A DNA stretch of 64,000 nucleotides, taken from the NCBI GenBank assembly GCA_958295465.1, contig OY282353.1, positions 4,021,001 through 4,085,000 on the forward strand. The letters are read 5' to 3'. The notes under the pieces are model-generated. The model did no database searches, was not told the DNA's origin, and saw only the letters and a list, made by a program, of their open reading frames with translations. Each line of letters starts with the position of its first letter. Position 1 is the stretch's first letter. Positions 9,217 through 21,582 of this stretch are shown piece by piece. The translations under genes were made by a program, and so were the position numbers. Source of the DNA: an uncultured Gammaproteobacteria bacterium (lineage in GTDB: Bacteria; Pseudomonadota; Gammaproteobacteria; HK1).

Positions 9217-11145
9217 TCAGTGCAGGCTCGCGGGTCCGCCGATGGAGCCCGATCCGGATGATGAAGGCTCTCCGTCGTTCCCGTCTTCCACGACCGGGGA
9301 ATCGCCGCCGGAAGGGGTCTCGTCCGAGGGATCCTGCGGGGGTCTCGGCTCACGGCCTTCCATGATGTCGTTGATCTGGCCGGTGTCGATCGTCTCGTAC
9401 CGGATCAGCGCATCGGCCATGACGTGGAGCTTCTGTTCGTTCTCCCGGAGGATCGTCGTCGAGCGCTTGTAGTTGCGATCGACGATGTTGCGTACTTCCT
9501 CGTCGATGAGATCCTGCGTCTGTTCGGAGACCGTCTTGTGCCGGGTGACGCTGTGGCCGAGGAACACCTCGCCCTCCTCGTCGCTGTAGGTCAACGGACC
9601 GAGCTTCTCCGACAGCCCCCACCTGGTCACCATGTTCCGCGCGAGCTCGGTGGCCCGCTGGATGTCGTTGCTCGCGCCGGTGGTGACGCTGGCCGGGCCG
9701 AAGATCAGCTCTTCCGCGATGCGTCCTCCGAACAGGCTCGATATCTGGCTCTCCAGGCGCTCCTTGCTGAAACTGTAGCGGTCCTCCTCGGGAAGGAACA
9801 TGGTGACGCCGAGGGCGCGCCCACGCGGAATGATCGTGACCTTGTAGACGGGGTCGTGAGACGGGACCAGCAGCCCGACGATCGCGTGGCCTGCTTCGTG
9901 GTACGCGGTCAAGCGTTTCTCCTCGTCGCTCATCACCATCGAGCGCCGCTCGGAGCCCATCATGATCTTGTCCTTCGCCTTCTCGAACTGCTCCATGTCG
10001 ACGGTGCGCCGGTTCGCACGCGCCGCGAACAGGGCCGCCTCGTTGATGAGGTTGGCGAGGTCCGCGCCCGAGAAACCCGGTGTCCCCCGTGCGATCACGC
10101 TCGCCTCGACGTTGCGGTCGAGCGGGATCTTGCGCATGTGGACCTTGAGGATCTGCTCGCGGCCCCGAATGTCGGGCAACGGCACGACGACCTGGCGATC
10201 GAAGCGTCCGGGCCGGAGCAGGGCCGGATCGAGGACGTCGGGACGGTTGGTGGCGGCGATGACGATAACGCCCTCGTTGCCCTCGAACCCGTCCATCTCG
10301 ACGAGCAACTGGTTGAGGGTCTGCTCGCGCTCATCGTGCCCTCCGCCAAGCCCCGCCCCGCGGTGGCGCCCGACCGCATCGATCTCGTCGATGAAGATGA
10401 TGCACGGCGCGTGCTTCTTGGCTTGCTCGAACATGTCGCGCACCCTCGATGCGCCGACGCCCACGAACATCTCGACGAAGTCCGAGCCGGAGATCGTGAA
10501 GAACGGGACCTTCGCCTCGCCCGCGATGGCGCGTGCGAGAAGGGTCTTGCCGGTTCCGGGGGATCCCACCATCAGCACGCCGCGGGGGATCTTGCCGCCG
10601 AGCTTCTGGAACTTCGCGGGATCGCGCAGGAAATCGACGAGTTCGGACACCTCCTCCTTCGCCTCGTCGACCCCGGCGACGTCGGTGAACGTGACCTTGA
10701 CCTGATCCTCGCCGAGCAGGCGGGCGCGGCTCTTGCCGAACGAGAGTGCGCCCCGGCCCCCGGCCCCGCCCTGCATCTGGCGCATGAAGAAGATCCATAC
10801 GCCGATCAGCAGCAACATCGGGAACCAGGAGATGAAGATCTGCATCAGCAGCGACTGCTGCTCGGGTGGGCGGGCATCGATGACGACCCCGTTCTCCAGC
10901 AGATCTCCGACCAGCGCCTTGTTGTCGGTCTCCGGGGTGTAGGTGCTGAACTGCTCACCGGTCTGCAGAACGCCCTGGATCGTGCGTCCTTCGATGGTGA
11001 CCTTCTGGACCCTCCCCTGCTTCACGTCGGCGATGAAGCGGGAGTAGTCGATCCGCTCCGTTCCGGTTCGACGCGGGCCGAAGTTGTTGAAGACGGACAT
11101 CAGCACCAAGGCGATGACCACCCACAGGATTAGATTCTTTGCCAT
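9217..11145 (-). CDS. ftsH: ATP-dependent inner-membrane zinc metalloprotease FtsH
   Basis: FtsH is a hexameric AAA+ protease anchored in the inner membrane. It degrades membrane proteins and short-lived regulators such as sigma-32 and LpxC. The 642 residues show a first transmembrane segment at about 5-22, a periplasmic domain, a second segment (about 100-122), Walker A GSPGTGKT, Walker B IIFIDEID, the second region of homology [19 protein letters not shown] and the zinc site HEAGH. Length matches E. coli FtsH (644). The start at 11145 ([10 protein letters not shown]) is the family start; the frame is open further upstream without similarity. The heat-shock genes are in the same gene run. 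Confidence 0.96.
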   Translation of the reverse strand: MAKNLILWVVIALVLMSVFNNFGPRRTGTERIDYSRFIADVKQGRVQKVTIEGRTIQGVLQTGEQFSTYTPETDNKALVGDLLENGVVIDARPPEQQSLLMQIFISWFPMLLLIGVWIFFMRQMQGGAGGRGALSFGKSRARLLGEDQVKVTFTDVAGVDEAKEEVSELVDFLRDPAKFQKLGGKIPRGVLMVGSPGTGKTLLARAIAGEAKVPFFTISGSDFVEMFVGVGASRVRDMFEQAKKHAPCIIFIDEIDAVGRHRGAGLGGGHDEREQTLNQLLVEMDGFEGNEGVIVIAATNRPDVLDPALLRPGRFDRQVVVPLPDIRGREQILKVHMRKIPLDRNVEASVIARGTPGFSGADLANLINEAALFAARANRRTVDMEQFEKAKDKIMMGSERRSMVMSDEEKRLTAYHEAGHAIVGLLVPSHDPVYKVTIIPRGRALGVTMFLPEEDRYSFSKERLESQISSLFGGRIAEELIFGPASVTTGASNDIQRATELARNMVTRWGLSEKLGPLTYSDEEGEVFLGHSVTRHKTVSEQTQDLIDEEVRNIVDRNYKRSTTILRENEQKLHVMADALIRYETIDTGQINDIMEGREPRPPQDPSDETPSGGDSPVVEDGNDGEPSSSGSGSIGGPASLH

Positions 11146-11385
11146 GTTGCTCAATGCCGGTGCGTGCGGTGGAGATCGTCGATCAAGGGATGTTCGCGGC
11201 CGTTCACGGCAGGGAGTGCGAGCGTCAGGGAGTACCGTCTTCCCGGATGCAGGGCGTGACCGTCGGCGCACCGAGTGGCGAGGAACGGGTCTGTTCCATG
11301 CAACCGACTGAATCCGCGCACTGTCCTCGTCTCGATTCTCGCCCGTCCCAATCCGAATGTCCATGCGGGCGAAGTCAGGCCGGCA

Positions 11386-12093
11386 CTATACCCCATGCGC
11401 ACGTGCCTCGAGATCCGTCACGTGTCGGTTTCCGGCTCCTTCTCGCGTCGCCCGGGGCGCATCCTTCCCGCCCGGCTTCAGGCCGCGCGCGAGGACATAA
11501 GTCTCGGCGGAATGCTTGCGCGACGCCGCCGGTTTTCTGACCACGACGCCCGTGAACCGTTCGCGTAACGCCCGCAGGTACGACTCGGTCTCCTCGCCCT
11601 GGAACAGCTTCACGAGAAAGGCGCCTCCGGGCTTGAGCACGGCGCCCGCGAACACCGCGGCGCTGTCCGCCAGCTCGCGCCAGCGCGCCTGGTCACTCGC
11701 CTTCATGCCGGTCAGATTGGGCGCCATGTCCGACATTACAAGGTCGGCCGCCCACGGGCCGACGCTGGCCTCGAGCCGGGCGGCCGTCTCCGCGTGGAGG
11801 AAATCGCCCCGGATGAACTCGACCCCGGCGAGCGGCGCCATCTCCGCGACGTCGAGCGCGAAGACCCGGCCCCCGGGCGCGAGTGCGTGGCGGGCCACCT
11901 GCGACCACCCACCCGGCGCGGCGCCGAGGTCCACGACCACCCGTGCGCCGCGGAACAGGTGGTCGCGTGCATCGATCGCTTCGAGCTTCAGCGCCGCCCG
12001 CGAGCGCAATCCCCTCCGGCGCGCCTCATGGAAGAAAGCGTCGCTTTCGCGCTCGCGATGCCACGCGCCGCCGCCCTTGCCCTTGCGCCCCAC
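11386..12093 (-). CDS. rlmE: 23S rRNA (uridine(2552)-2'-O)-methyltransferase RlmE
   Basis: RlmE (FtsJ/RrmJ) is a heat-shock-induced SAM methyltransferase that acts on U2552 in the A loop of the large ribosomal subunit. The SAM motif VVDLGAAPGGWSQ, the VMSDMAPNLTG motif and the VKLFQGE motif carry the family catalytic Lys-Asp-Lys set (K of RSRAALKL, D of SDMAPN, K of VKLFQ). No ATG is in frame near the expected start. GTG 12093 gives 235 residues against 209 in E. coli and is the best available start. The frame stays open to 12315 (TTG), so an Arg/Gly-rich N-terminal extension is possible. It lies next to greA and ftsH, as in many gammaproteobacteria. Confidence 0.88.
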   Translation of the reverse strand: MGRKGKGGGAWHRERESDAFFHEARRRGLRSRAALKLEAIDARDHLFRGARVVVDLGAAPGGWSQVARHALAPGGRVFALDVAEMAPLAGVEFIRGDFLHAETAARLEASVGPWAADLVMSDMAPNLTGMKASDQARWRELADSAAVFAGAVLKPGGAFLVKLFQGEETESYLRALRERFTGVVVRKPAASRKHSAETYVLARGLKPGGKDAPRATREGAGNRHVTDLEARAHGV

Positions 12094-12311
12094 GGTCAGA
12101 GCCGGGCGGGCAGGCAGGTGCGTGGCCCGCGCATACGCACCGGGTGGTTCCTGCTCACGCACGGCCCGCCCGCGGGCGGGACGTACGCGCTCCCAGGACT
12201 CCGCACCCGCTTCCGGTGCGCCGTCGCGACTGCGCACAAGACGCCCGCGCTTCCGGGACTCGCCGTCTCCGGACCGCACACTTCCCTCGCATGGCTCCCG
12301 GTGTGCCCTTC

Positions 12312-12788
12312 TCAACGATATTCGACGGAGAGGATCTCGTACTCGATCTCGCCGTCCGGCGCGACGACGGTGACGACGTCACCCTCCTTCCTCCCGATGA
12401 GGGCGCGGGCGATCGGGGAGCTGATCGAGACGAGGCCCGCGCCGATGTCGGCTTCCAGGTCGCCGACGATCTGGTAACGCACCTCTGCGTCGGTGGAGAG
12501 ATGGAGCAGCTCGACCATCGCGCCGAAGACCACCCGGCCGCCGGCGTCCACGGCCCCCGGATCGATGATCTCCGCGCTGCCGAGCCATTCCCCGATCTGG
12601 GCGATCCGCCCTTCGATGAAGCCCTGCTGCTCCTTCGCGGCGTGGTACTCGGCATTCTCGCGCAGATCCCCATGCGCCCGGGCCTCCGCGATCGCCTGTA
12701 TGATCTTCGGCCGGGCCTCGGTCTTCAGCACCTGCAGCTCGTCGCGGAGCTTCTGCGCCCCGCTCTTCGTGAGCGGACGGCGGTTCAC
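12312..12788 (-). CDS. greA: Transcription elongation factor GreA
   Basis: GreA rescues backtracked RNA polymerase by stimulating cleavage of the extruded RNA 3' end. The 158 residues equal E. coli GreA in length. The N-terminal coiled coil carries the catalytic acidic tip in the segment [16 protein letters not shown] (about residues 39-54), and the C-terminal FKBP-like domain has [14 protein letters not shown]. The start is GTG 12788, which overlaps the carB stop in a GTGA junction, so translation is probably coupled to carB. Confidence 0.94.
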   Translation of the reverse strand: MNRRPLTKSGAQKLRDELQVLKTEARPKIIQAIAEARAHGDLRENAEYHAAKEQQGFIEGRIAQIGEWLGSAEIIDPGAVDAGGRVVFGAMVELLHLSTDAEVRYQIVGDLEADIGAGLVSISSPIARALIGRKEGDVVTVVAPDGEIEYEILSVEYR

Positions 12789-15700
12789 GGCCCCCCCTCC
12801 GCGTGGAGCGTCTGCATCGCGCGCACCGCCGTCGCATCCGGCGCCCGGATCGCCTCGACGAGCGCCCGCGCCCCCGCGATCGTCGTGAAGTACGGCACCC
12901 GGTACTGCAGCGCGGTGCGGCGGATCGCGTACGAGTCCGCGATCGCCTGCCTGCCGTGGGTCGTGTTCACGATCATGTCGATCTCGCCGTTCTTCAGCAT
13001 GTCCACGACGTGGGGGCGGCCCTCCTGCACCTTGTTGACGGTCCGGCACCGCACTCCGGCTGCCTCCAGGGCGTTCGCGGTACCCCGGGTGGCGACGATC
13101 CCGTAGCCGAGCGCTTCGAGATCGCGCGAGACCTCTACGGTAGCGCGCTTGTCGCCGTCGCGCACGCTCACGAAGACGGTTCCCTGCGCCGGCAATTCGT
13201 CCCCGGCCGCGAGCAGCGCCTTCGAGAACGCCTCGCCGAACGTGCGCCCGACCCCCATCACCTCGCCGGTCGATTTCATCTCCGGGCCGAGCAGGGAGTC
13301 CACCCCCGGGAACTTGATGAAGGGGAACACCGCCTCCTTCACCGCGTAATGCCCGGCGCCGCGCGCCCGACCGGAATCGAGGCCGCGGAGTCCATCCTGT
13401 CCGACCATGCACAGCGCCGCGATCTTCGCGAGCGGCACGCCGGTCGCCTTGGAGACGAAGGGCACCGTGCGCGATGCCCGGGGATTGACTTCCAGCACGT
13501 GGATCGTCCCGTCCTTGATCGCGTACTGGACGTTCATCAGGCCCACCACGCCGAGCGCCCGGGCGAGGATCCGGGTCTGCTCGCCGAGCTGCGCTTGCAT
13601 GTCTTCGTCCAACCCGGCCGGGGGCAGCGAGCACGCGGAGTCCCCGGAGTGGATCCCGGCCTGCTCGATATGCTCCATGATGCCGCCGATGAACACCGCC
13701 TCTCCATCGCTCACGCAGTCGACGTCGACCTCGACCGCGTCGTCGAGGAAGCGGTCGAGCAGCACCGGCGAGTCGGGCGAGACCTCCACCGCCTGCTCCA
13801 TGTACGCCAGGAGGTCGTCCTCGTCGTAGACGATCTCCATCGCCCGCCCTCCGAGCACGTAGGAGGGGCGCACGACCAGGGGGTAGCCGATCGCCGCCGC
13901 CTGCTCCGCCGCCGCGGCGGCGGTGCGGGCGGTGCGGGCGGGGGGCTGGCGCAGCCCGCAGGCCTCGATCAATTGCTGGAAGCGCCCGCGGTCCTCGGCG
14001 AGATCGATGCTGTCCGGGCTGGTCCCCACGATCGGGACCCCCTGCGCCTCCAGCGCTCTCGCGAGCTTGAGCGGGGTCTGGCCGCCGTACTGCACGATGA
14101 CCCCCTCGGGCCGCTCGACGCGGACGATCTCGAGCACGTCCTCCAGGGTCAGCGGCTCGAAGTAGAGGCGGTCGGAGGTGTCGTAGTCCGTGGATACGGT
14201 CTCCGGGTTGCAGTTGACCATGATGCTCTCGTACCCGATCTGGCGCATCGCGAACGCGGCCTGCACGCAGCAGTAGTCGAACTCGATACCCTGGCCGATC
14301 CGGTTCGGGCCGCCGCCGAGCACGACGATCTTCCGCCGGTCGCTCGGCTCGGACTCGCACTCCTCCTCGTAGGTCGAGTACATGTAGGCGGTGGCGGCGC
14401 GAAACTCCGCCGCGCAGGAATCGACCCGCTTGAACACCGGATGCACCCCGAGGCGCTCGCGCCGCGTGCGGACCGCGCCCTCCTCCGCTCCGATCAGGGT
14501 GGCGATGCGGGCGTCGGAGAAGCCCTTGCGCTTGAGACGGCGCAACGCGCCGGCATCCAGCCGGTCCAGATCGAGCGCGGCGAGCGCGCGCTCCTCGTCC
14601 ACGAGGTCCGCGATCTGGGCGATGAACCAGGGATCGATCCGGGACAGGCGGTACGCTTCGCCGGGGTCCATGCCGAGGCGCAGCGCATCGGCGAGGTAGC
14701 GCAGCCGCTGCGGGCCGGGCTCCCTCAGCTCGCGGCGGACGCGGTCGAGGGTCCCGTCGCCGTCGCATCGACGATGTCCGGTTGCGCGCGCGGGGCTCGC
14801 GGCACGGTGGACGGCGCCGGACTTCCCGTCGCCGTCGCGGACGCGGCCAGGGTCGGCCGTCACGATCTCGTCGAGCCCGGAGAGGCCCGTGTCGAGGCTG
14901 CGCAGCGCCTTCTGCAGCGATTCCTGGAACGTGCGCCCAAGGGCCATCGCCTCCCCCACGGACTTCATCTGGGTGGTCAGGCGCGCGTCGGCCCGCGGGA
15001 ACTTCTCGAAGTCGAAGCGCGGGATCTTGGTGACGACGTAGTCGATCGAGGGCTCGAACGAGGCCGGGGTCGCACCGCCGGTGATCTCGTTGCCGAGCTC
15101 GTCGAGGGTGTACCCGACCGCGAGCTTCGCGGCGACCCGGGCGATGGGAAACCCGGTGGCCTTCGAGGCCAGGGCCGAGGAGCGCGAGACCCGCGGGTTC
15201 ATCTCGATGACGACCATGCGCCCGTCGGCGGGGTCGATCGCGAACTGCACGTTGGACCCGCCGGTGTCCACGCCGATCTCGCGCAGCACCGCGACCGAGG
15301 CGTCGCGCATGCGCTGGTATTCCTTGTCGGTCAGGGTCTGCGCGGGGGCGACGGTGATCGAATCCCCGGTATGGACGCCCATCGGGTCCAGGTTCTCGAT
15401 CGAACACACGACGATGCAGTTGTCGCGCCGGTCGCGCACGACCTCCATCTCGAACTCCTTCCAGCCGAGCACCGACTCCTCGATCGACACCTCGGTGGTG
15501 GGGGATGCTTCGAGCCCGCGCTCGCAGATCTCCACGAACTCCTCGCGGTTGTACGCGATGCCCCCGCCGGTCCCGCCCAGGGTGAAGGAGGGGCGGACGA
15601 TCGTGGGGAAGCCGACGTCCGCCTGCACGGCGACGGCCTGGTCCAGATCGCGGGCCGGCGCCGCGCGCGGGCATTCGAGCCCGATGCGGGCCATCGCGGC

Positions 15701-16099
15701 GCGGAACCGCTCGCGGTCCTCGGCCTTGTCGATCGCCTCGCGGCTCGCCCCGACGAGCTCGACGCCGAACGCCTCCAGCACCCCCTCGCGCGCGAGGTCG
15801 AGCGAGCAGTTGAGGCCGGTCTGGCCGCCCATCGTGGGCAGCAGGGCGTCGGGACGTTCCTTCTCGATGATCCGCGCGACGACCTTCCAGTGCACCGGCT
15901 CGATGTAGGTCGCATCGGCGAGTCCGGGGTCGGTCATGATGGTGGCCGGGTTGGAGTTCACCAGCACCACCCGGAAACCCTCCTCTGCGAGCGCCTTGCA
16001 CGCCTGCGTGCCGGAGTAGTCGAACTCGCAGGCCTGCCCGATGACGATTGGTCCCGCTCCGACGACCAGGATCGATTCGATGTCGCTACGCTTCGGCAT
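12785..16099 (-). CDS. carB: Carbamoyl-phosphate synthase large subunit
   Basis: CarB makes carbamoyl phosphate from ammonia delivered by CarA, bicarbonate and two ATP, feeding arginine and pyrimidine synthesis. Two tandem ATP-grasp halves are visible: the first has [19 protein letters not shown] and the second [19 protein letters not shown] near residue 580. A C-terminal MGS-like allosteric domain follows. At 1,104 residues it is about 30 longer than usual (1,073). The excess is a Gly/Asp/Arg-rich insert between the first ATP-grasp half and the oligomerisation domain (about nt 14750-14870). ATG 16099 has a strong GGAGGAGG site. It overlaps carA by 14 nt and greA by 4 nt. Confidence 0.96.
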   Translation of the reverse strand: MPKRSDIESILVVGAGPIVIGQACEFDYSGTQACKALAEEGFRVVLVNSNPATIMTDPGLADATYIEPVHWKVVARIIEKERPDALLPTMGGQTGLNCSLDLAREGVLEAFGVELVGASREAIDKAEDRERFRAAMARIGLECPRAAPARDLDQAVAVQADVGFPTIVRPSFTLGGTGGGIAYNREEFVEICERGLEASPTTEVSIEESVLGWKEFEMEVVRDRRDNCIVVCSIENLDPMGVHTGDSITVAPAQTLTDKEYQRMRDASVAVLREIGVDTGGSNVQFAIDPADGRMVVIEMNPRVSRSSALASKATGFPIARVAAKLAVGYTLDELGNEITGGATPASFEPSIDYVVTKIPRFDFEKFPRADARLTTQMKSVGEAMALGRTFQESLQKALRSLDTGLSGLDEIVTADPGRVRDGDGKSGAVHRAASPARATGHRRCDGDGTLDRVRRELREPGPQRLRYLADALRLGMDPGEAYRLSRIDPWFIAQIADLVDEERALAALDLDRLDAGALRRLKRKGFSDARIATLIGAEEGAVRTRRERLGVHPVFKRVDSCAAEFRAATAYMYSTYEEECESEPSDRRKIVVLGGGPNRIGQGIEFDYCCVQAAFAMRQIGYESIMVNCNPETVSTDYDTSDRLYFEPLTLEDVLEIVRVERPEGVIVQYGGQTPLKLARALEAQGVPIVGTSPDSIDLAEDRGRFQQLIEACGLRQPPARTARTAAAAAEQAAAIGYPLVVRPSYVLGGRAMEIVYDEDDLLAYMEQAVEVSPDSPVLLDRFLDDAVEVDVDCVSDGEAVFIGGIMEHIEQAGIHSGDSACSLPPAGLDEDMQAQLGEQTRILARALGVVGLMNVQYAIKDGTIHVLEVNPRASRTVPFVSKATGVPLAKIAALCMVGQDGLRGLDSGRARGAGHYAVKEAVFPFIKFPGVDSLLGPEMKSTGEVMGVGRTFGEAFSKALLAAGDELPAQGTVFVSVRDGDKRATVEVSRDLEALGYGIVATRGTANALEAAGVRCRTVNKVQEGRPHVVDMLKNGEIDMIVNTTHGRQAIADSYAIRRTALQYRVPYFTTIAGARALVEAIRAPDATAVRAMQTLHAEGGP

Positions 16100-17254
16100 C
16101 GCCGCCTCCTCCGGCCGATGCATGCGCCGCCATCAGCTCCACGAAGCGGTCGAACAGGTGATCGGGATCGTGCGGCCCCGGGCTAGCCTCCGGGTGGCCC
16201 TGGAAGCCGAAGGCCGGGACGTCGATGCGGCGCAGGCCCTGGATGGTGCCGTCGAACAACGAGCGGTGGGTGACGGCGAGGTTGCCGGGGAGGCTCGACT
16301 CCTCGACCGCGAATCCGTGGTTCTGGCTGGAGATGAGGATCCGGCCCGATTCGAGGTCCTCCACCGGGTGGTTCGCCCCGTGGTGGCCGAACTTCATCTT
16401 CATCGTCGCCGCCCCGCTCGCGAGCGCGAGCAACTGGTGCCCGAGGCAGATCCCGAACACCGGCACGCCCCGCCCGAGAAGCTCCCGGATCGACTCGATG
16501 GCATAGCCGCAGGGCTCCGGATCGCCGGGGCCGTTGGAGAGGAACACCCCGTGCGGCGAGCGGGCCAGTACCTCCCGGGCCGGGGTACGGGCCGGCACCA
16601 CCTCGACCCGGCACCCCCGCGACGCGAGCGCGCGCAGGATGTTGCGCTTGACCCCGAAGTCGTAGGCGACGACCCGCCACGGCAGCGCGTCCGGCTCGGG
16701 GGCGTGGAAGCCGCGCTCCCCCGTCCACGGCCCGGCCGTCCATTCGTAGGGCTGCTCGACGCTGACCACCCCGGCGAGGTCCATTCCCGCGAGCCCGGGG
16801 AAGGCGCGGGCCTCGGCCACGGCCGCGGGCGCGTCGATCCCGGGGCCCGCGACCACGGCGCCGGCCAGGGCGCCCTTCTCGCGCAGCCGCCGCGTCAGCC
16901 TGCGGGTGTCGATGCCCGCGACCCCGACCACGCCGTGGCGTTCGAGAAAGGCGCCCAGCGACGATTGCGAGCGCCAGTTGCTCGCGAGCGCCGGGACGTC
17001 GCGCACCACGAGCCCGCTCGCGAAGATGCGGCGGCTCTCCTCGTCTTCCGGGTTGACCCCGGTGTTTCCCACGTGCGGGTGGGTCAGGGCCACGATCTGG
17101 CGGCAGTACGACGGGTCGGTGAGGATCTCCTGGTACCCGGTCATCGCGGTGTTGAACACCACCTCGCCGGTGGCGATACCCTCGGCGCCGATGGAATCGC
17201 CGTGGAACAGGCTGCCGTCTTCGAGCGCGAGCAGGGCCTCGGCGTGCGAGCTCA

Positions 17255-17255
<1 letters not shown>
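16086..17255 (-). CDS. carA: Carbamoyl-phosphate synthase small (glutaminase) subunit
   Basis: CarA hydrolyses glutamine and channels the ammonia to CarB. The 389 residues contain the N-terminal CPSase small-chain domain ([22 protein letters not shown] region) and a C-terminal class I glutamine amidotransferase domain. The nucleophile lies in GICLGHQLL (Cys of GICLG), and the His/Glu pair is in [14 protein letters not shown]. Its ATG 17255 shares one base with the dapB stop (TGATG junction), and its end overlaps carB, so dapB-carA-carB looks co-transcribed and coupled. Confidence 0.96.
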
Positions 17256-18236
<981 letters not shown>

Positions 18237-18253
18237 GTCAGGGATCGTGACAA

Positions 18254-19372
18254 TCACGTTCTCAGCCCCTCGAAGAACTCCTTGACGGAGTCGAACCACG
18301 ACGTCGCCTTCGGATCGTGGGTGTTCCGGCTGTCTCTCATCGCTTCGTCCAACTCGCTCAGCAGCTCCTTCTGGCGCTGGCTCAGATTCACCGGCGTCTC
18401 CACCGCCACCTTGCAGACGAGGTCGCCGGTCGTAGTGTCGCGCGCGGGCCGAACCCCCTTCCCGCGCAACCGGAACAATCGTCCGGTCTGAGTCTCGGCC
18501 GGGATCTTCAGGTTGACGCGCCCGTCGAGGGTCGGCACCTCCAGCTCGCCGCCGAGCGCGGCCATCGTGAACCCGATCGGCACCTCGCAGTACAGGTTCG
18601 CGCCGTCGCGTACGAATATGGGATGCGCACGCACCTGGATTTCGACGTAGAGGTCGCCCGGGGGTCCGCCCTGCTCCCCCGGCTGGCCCTCGCCGCCGAC
18701 CCGGATCCGATCACCGGTGTCGACTCCTGGGGGGATCGTGACCGACAGGGTCTTCTCGCGCTGCACCTTGCCGCGGCCCCGGCACTCGCGGCAGGGATCG
18801 GTGATGATGGTCCCGGCGCCACGGCAGCGGGGACAGGTCTGCTGGATCGAGAAGAACCCCTGTTGAACGCGGACCTGTCCCTGACCGCCGCATGTTCCAC
18901 AGGTCGAGGGTGAGGTGCCGGGTGCCGCGCCGGTCCCCGAGCAACCCTCGCAGACGGCTTCGGTGGGGAAGCGTATCCGTGAAGTCGTGCCGGCCACCGC
19001 CTCTTCGAGCCCGAGCTCCAGCTCGTAGCGAAGGTCGGCACCCCGGTAGACGCGCTGCCCGCCGCCGCGCCCGCCGAAGATGTCGCCGAACACCTCGTCG
19101 AAGATGTTGCGAAACCCGGCGCCGCCCGAGAACCCGCCGGCGCCCGCCTCCACTCCGGCATGACCGAACTGGTCGTAGGCGGCGCGCTTCTGACGATCGG
19201 AGAGGACGTCGTAGGCCTCCTTCGCCTCCTTGAACTTCTCCTCGGCTCTGGCGTCGCCGGGGTTCCGATCGGGATGGAATTTCATCGCCAGGCGGCGATA
19301 TGCCTTCTTGAGCTCGACGTCTCCGGCATCGCGAGACACGCCCAGCACGTCGTAGTAGTCCGATTTCGCCAT
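18254..19372 (-). CDS. dnaJ: Molecular chaperone DnaJ (Hsp40)
   Basis: DnaJ delivers unfolded clients to DnaK and stimulates its ATPase. The 372 residues show the J domain (about 5-70) with the HPD tripeptide in KFHPDRNPG, a Gly/Phe-rich linker, four CxxCxGxG-type zinc motifs ([32 protein letters not shown]) at about 140-210, and the C-terminal substrate-binding domains. GGTGAGGC precedes the ATG. It follows dnaK by 157 bp in the usual order. Confidence 0.97.
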   Translation of the reverse strand: MAKSDYYDVLGVSRDAGDVELKKAYRRLAMKFHPDRNPGDARAEEKFKEAKEAYDVLSDRQKRAAYDQFGHAGVEAGAGGFSGGAGFRNIFDEVFGDIFGGRGGGQRVYRGADLRYELELGLEEAVAGTTSRIRFPTEAVCEGCSGTGAAPGTSPSTCGTCGGQGQVRVQQGFFSIQQTCPRCRGAGTIITDPCRECRGRGKVQREKTLSVTIPPGVDTGDRIRVGGEGQPGEQGGPPGDLYVEIQVRAHPIFVRDGANLYCEVPIGFTMAALGGELEVPTLDGRVNLKIPAETQTGRLFRLRGKGVRPARDTTTGDLVCKVAVETPVNLSQRQKELLSELDEAMRDSRNTHDPKATSWFDSVKEFFEGLRT

Positions 19373-19529
19373 GCCTCACCGCCGCCCGCCGTCTGCCTTG
19401 CGCCGGAACTCGAACTACCGGGCCACGCTCCGCATCGCAGCGTCGGGTGTTCTGCCCGCCTCTGCGTTCGCTTGCACGGGGGGATGAACCGCAATGTGCG
19501 GGGCCGCCACCCGGCAGGCTGGACTCCGC

Positions 19530-21461
19530 TCAGGGGCGGTCGTCGCGCACTTCCTCGAACTCGGCGTCCACCACGTCGTCGGCACCCGCGGCACCTGCAT
19601 CGGAGTCGCTGCCGTCCGCCGCCGGGGAGCCGTCACCGGCCTGCGACTTCTGATAGGCGCGTTCGGCGAGCTTGCCGGAGAGCTCGGTGAGCGCCTGCAT
19701 CTTCGCTTCGATCTCCGCCTTGTCGTCGCCGGCCACGGCCGTTTCCAGCGCCTTGATCGCCGCCTCGACCTCTCCCTTCTCCTGCTCGCCGACCTGCTCG
19801 CCGAGCTCGCCCAGCGACTTCTTCGTGGCATGGATCAGTCCGTCGGCCTGGTTTCTCACGTCCACCAGCTCCCGGAACCTGCGATCCTCGTCGGCGTGCG
19901 CCTCGGCGTCCTTGACCATGCGCTCGATCTCGTCGTCGGCCAACCCCGACGACGCCCGGATCACGATCGATTGCTCCTTGCCCGTCGCCTTGTCCTTCGC
20001 CGAGACGTTCAGGATCCCGTTCGCGTCGATGTCGAAGGTCACCTCGATCTGCGGGACACCCCGCGGAGCCGGAGGAATGTCGGTGAGGTCGAACCGGCCC
20101 AGCGACTTGCTGTCCGTGGCCCGTTCGCGCTCGCCCTGCAGCACGTGCACGGTCACCGCGTGCTGGCCGTCCTCCGCGGTGGAGAACACCTGCGAGTGCT
20201 TGGTCGGGATCGTGGTGTTCTTCTCGATGAGCTTCGTCATCACCCCGCCGAGGGTCTCGATTCCCAGTGAGAGCGGCGTCACGTCGAGCAGCAGCACGTC
20301 CGTCACGTCTCCGGCCAGCACCCCGGCCTGGATCGCCGCTCCCACCGCCACCGCCTCGTCCGGATTCACGTCGCGGCGGGGGTCCTTGCCGAAGATCGAC
20401 TTCACCATCTCCTGCACCTTCGGCATCCGCGTCTGTCCACCCACCAGGATCACGTCGGAGATGTCCGAGCCCGACACCCCCGCGTCCTTCATGGCCACCC
20501 TGCACGGCTCCATCGTACGCACGATCAGATCCTCGACCAGGGATTCCAGCTTCGCGCGCGTGAGTTTCATGTTCAGATGCTTCGGACCGCTCGCATCGGC
20601 CGTGATGTACGGCAGGTTCACCTCGGTCTGCTGGCTCGAAGACAGCTCGATCTTCGTCTTCTCCGCCGCCTCCTTCAGCCGTTGGAGCGCCAGCGGGTCG
20701 TTGTGGAGGTCGATCCCGGACTCCTTCCTGAACTCGTCGGAGAGGTAGTCGATGATCCGGAGGTCGAAGTCTTCTCCTCCCAGGAACGTGTCTCCGTTCG
20801 TCGACAGCACCTCGAACTGGTGCTCGCCGTCCACCTCGGCGATCTCGATGATCGAGACGTCGAACGTCCCTCCGCCGAGGTCGTACACCGCGATCTTCGA
20901 ATCCCCACGGCGCTTGTCCATCCCGTACGCGAGTGCCGCCGCGGTCGGCTCGTTGATGATCCGCTTGACGTCCAGGCCCGCGATCCGGCCTGCGTCCTTC
21001 GTCGCCTGGCGTTGCGAATCGTTGAAGTACGCCGGCACCGTGATGACCGCCTCCTTCACCTCCTCGTTGAGGTAGTCATCCGCGGTCTTCTTCATCTTCT
21101 GCAGCACCCGCGCGGAGATCTCCGGCGGGGCCATCCGCCTGCCCCTGGCCTCGACCCAGGCGTCACCGTTGTCCGCGCCGACGATCCGGTACGGCACCAT
21201 CCCCGCGTCGCGCTGCACTACCTCGTCCTTGAACCGGCGGCCGATCAGGCGCTTGATCGCGAACAGGGTGTTCTGCGGATTGGTCACTGCCTGACGCTTC
21301 GCCGACTGTCCCACCAGCACCTCGTCGTCCTTGGTGAACGCCACGATCGACGGCGTGGTGCGGTCGCCTTCGCTGTTCTCCAGGACCCTCGTCGAGCCTC
21401 CTTCCATGACCGCCACGCACGAGTTCGTCGTGCCCACATCGATGCCGATGATCTTGCTCAT
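19530..21461 (-). CDS. dnaK: Molecular chaperone DnaK (Hsp70)
   Basis: DnaK is the ATP-dependent Hsp70 chaperone that works with DnaJ and GrpE. The 643 residues start [15 protein letters not shown]. They carry the phosphate-binding motif [13 protein letters not shown], the linker [12 protein letters not shown] and an acidic C-terminal tail ending FEEVRDDRP, all family-typical. GGAGG lies 9 nt before the ATG. A sigma-32-like promoter and a hairpin lie in the 121-bp gap after grpE, which would allow expression of dnaK above grpE. Confidence 0.97.
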   Translation of the reverse strand: MSKIIGIDVGTTNSCVAVMEGGSTRVLENSEGDRTTPSIVAFTKDDEVLVGQSAKRQAVTNPQNTLFAIKRLIGRRFKDEVVQRDAGMVPYRIVGADNGDAWVEARGRRMAPPEISARVLQKMKKTADDYLNEEVKEAVITVPAYFNDSQRQATKDAGRIAGLDVKRIINEPTAAALAYGMDKRRGDSKIAVYDLGGGTFDVSIIEIAEVDGEHQFEVLSTNGDTFLGGEDFDLRIIDYLSDEFRKESGIDLHNDPLALQRLKEAAEKTKIELSSSQQTEVNLPYITADASGPKHLNMKLTRAKLESLVEDLIVRTMEPCRVAMKDAGVSGSDISDVILVGGQTRMPKVQEMVKSIFGKDPRRDVNPDEAVAVGAAIQAGVLAGDVTDVLLLDVTPLSLGIETLGGVMTKLIEKNTTIPTKHSQVFSTAEDGQHAVTVHVLQGERERATDSKSLGRFDLTDIPPAPRGVPQIEVTFDIDANGILNVSAKDKATGKEQSIVIRASSGLADDEIERMVKDAEAHADEDRRFRELVDVRNQADGLIHATKKSLGELGEQVGEQEKGEVEAAIKALETAVAGDDKAEIEAKMQALTELSGKLAERAYQKSQAGDGSPAADGSDSDAGAAGADDVVDAEFEEVRDDRP

Positions 21462-21544
21462 CTTCAGGTGCCTCCGGTGCTGTCCGTTCGAGTTGCGGAA
21501 TACCGGCTCGCGAGCCAGCCGCCGATCCTCGGTACGGGCGGGAT

Positions 21545-21576
21545 ATTTGGGTCCGCGGCCGGGGATTCAACCCCGG
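21545..21576 (-). promoter_or_regulatory. Sigma-32-like promoter and hairpin before dnaK
   Basis: On the minus strand GTTGAA (71-66 of the 21500s) and CCCAAAT (21551-21545) are 14 bp apart, the spacing expected for a heat-shock promoter (CTTGAA, CCCCAT). The match is partial. The -35-like element also sits in the loop of a 6-bp hairpin, CCGGGG/CCCCGG (21559-21576), so the same bases could instead be a weak grpE attenuator. There is no T-run. Confidence 0.33.
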
Positions 21577-21582
21577 TCACGC

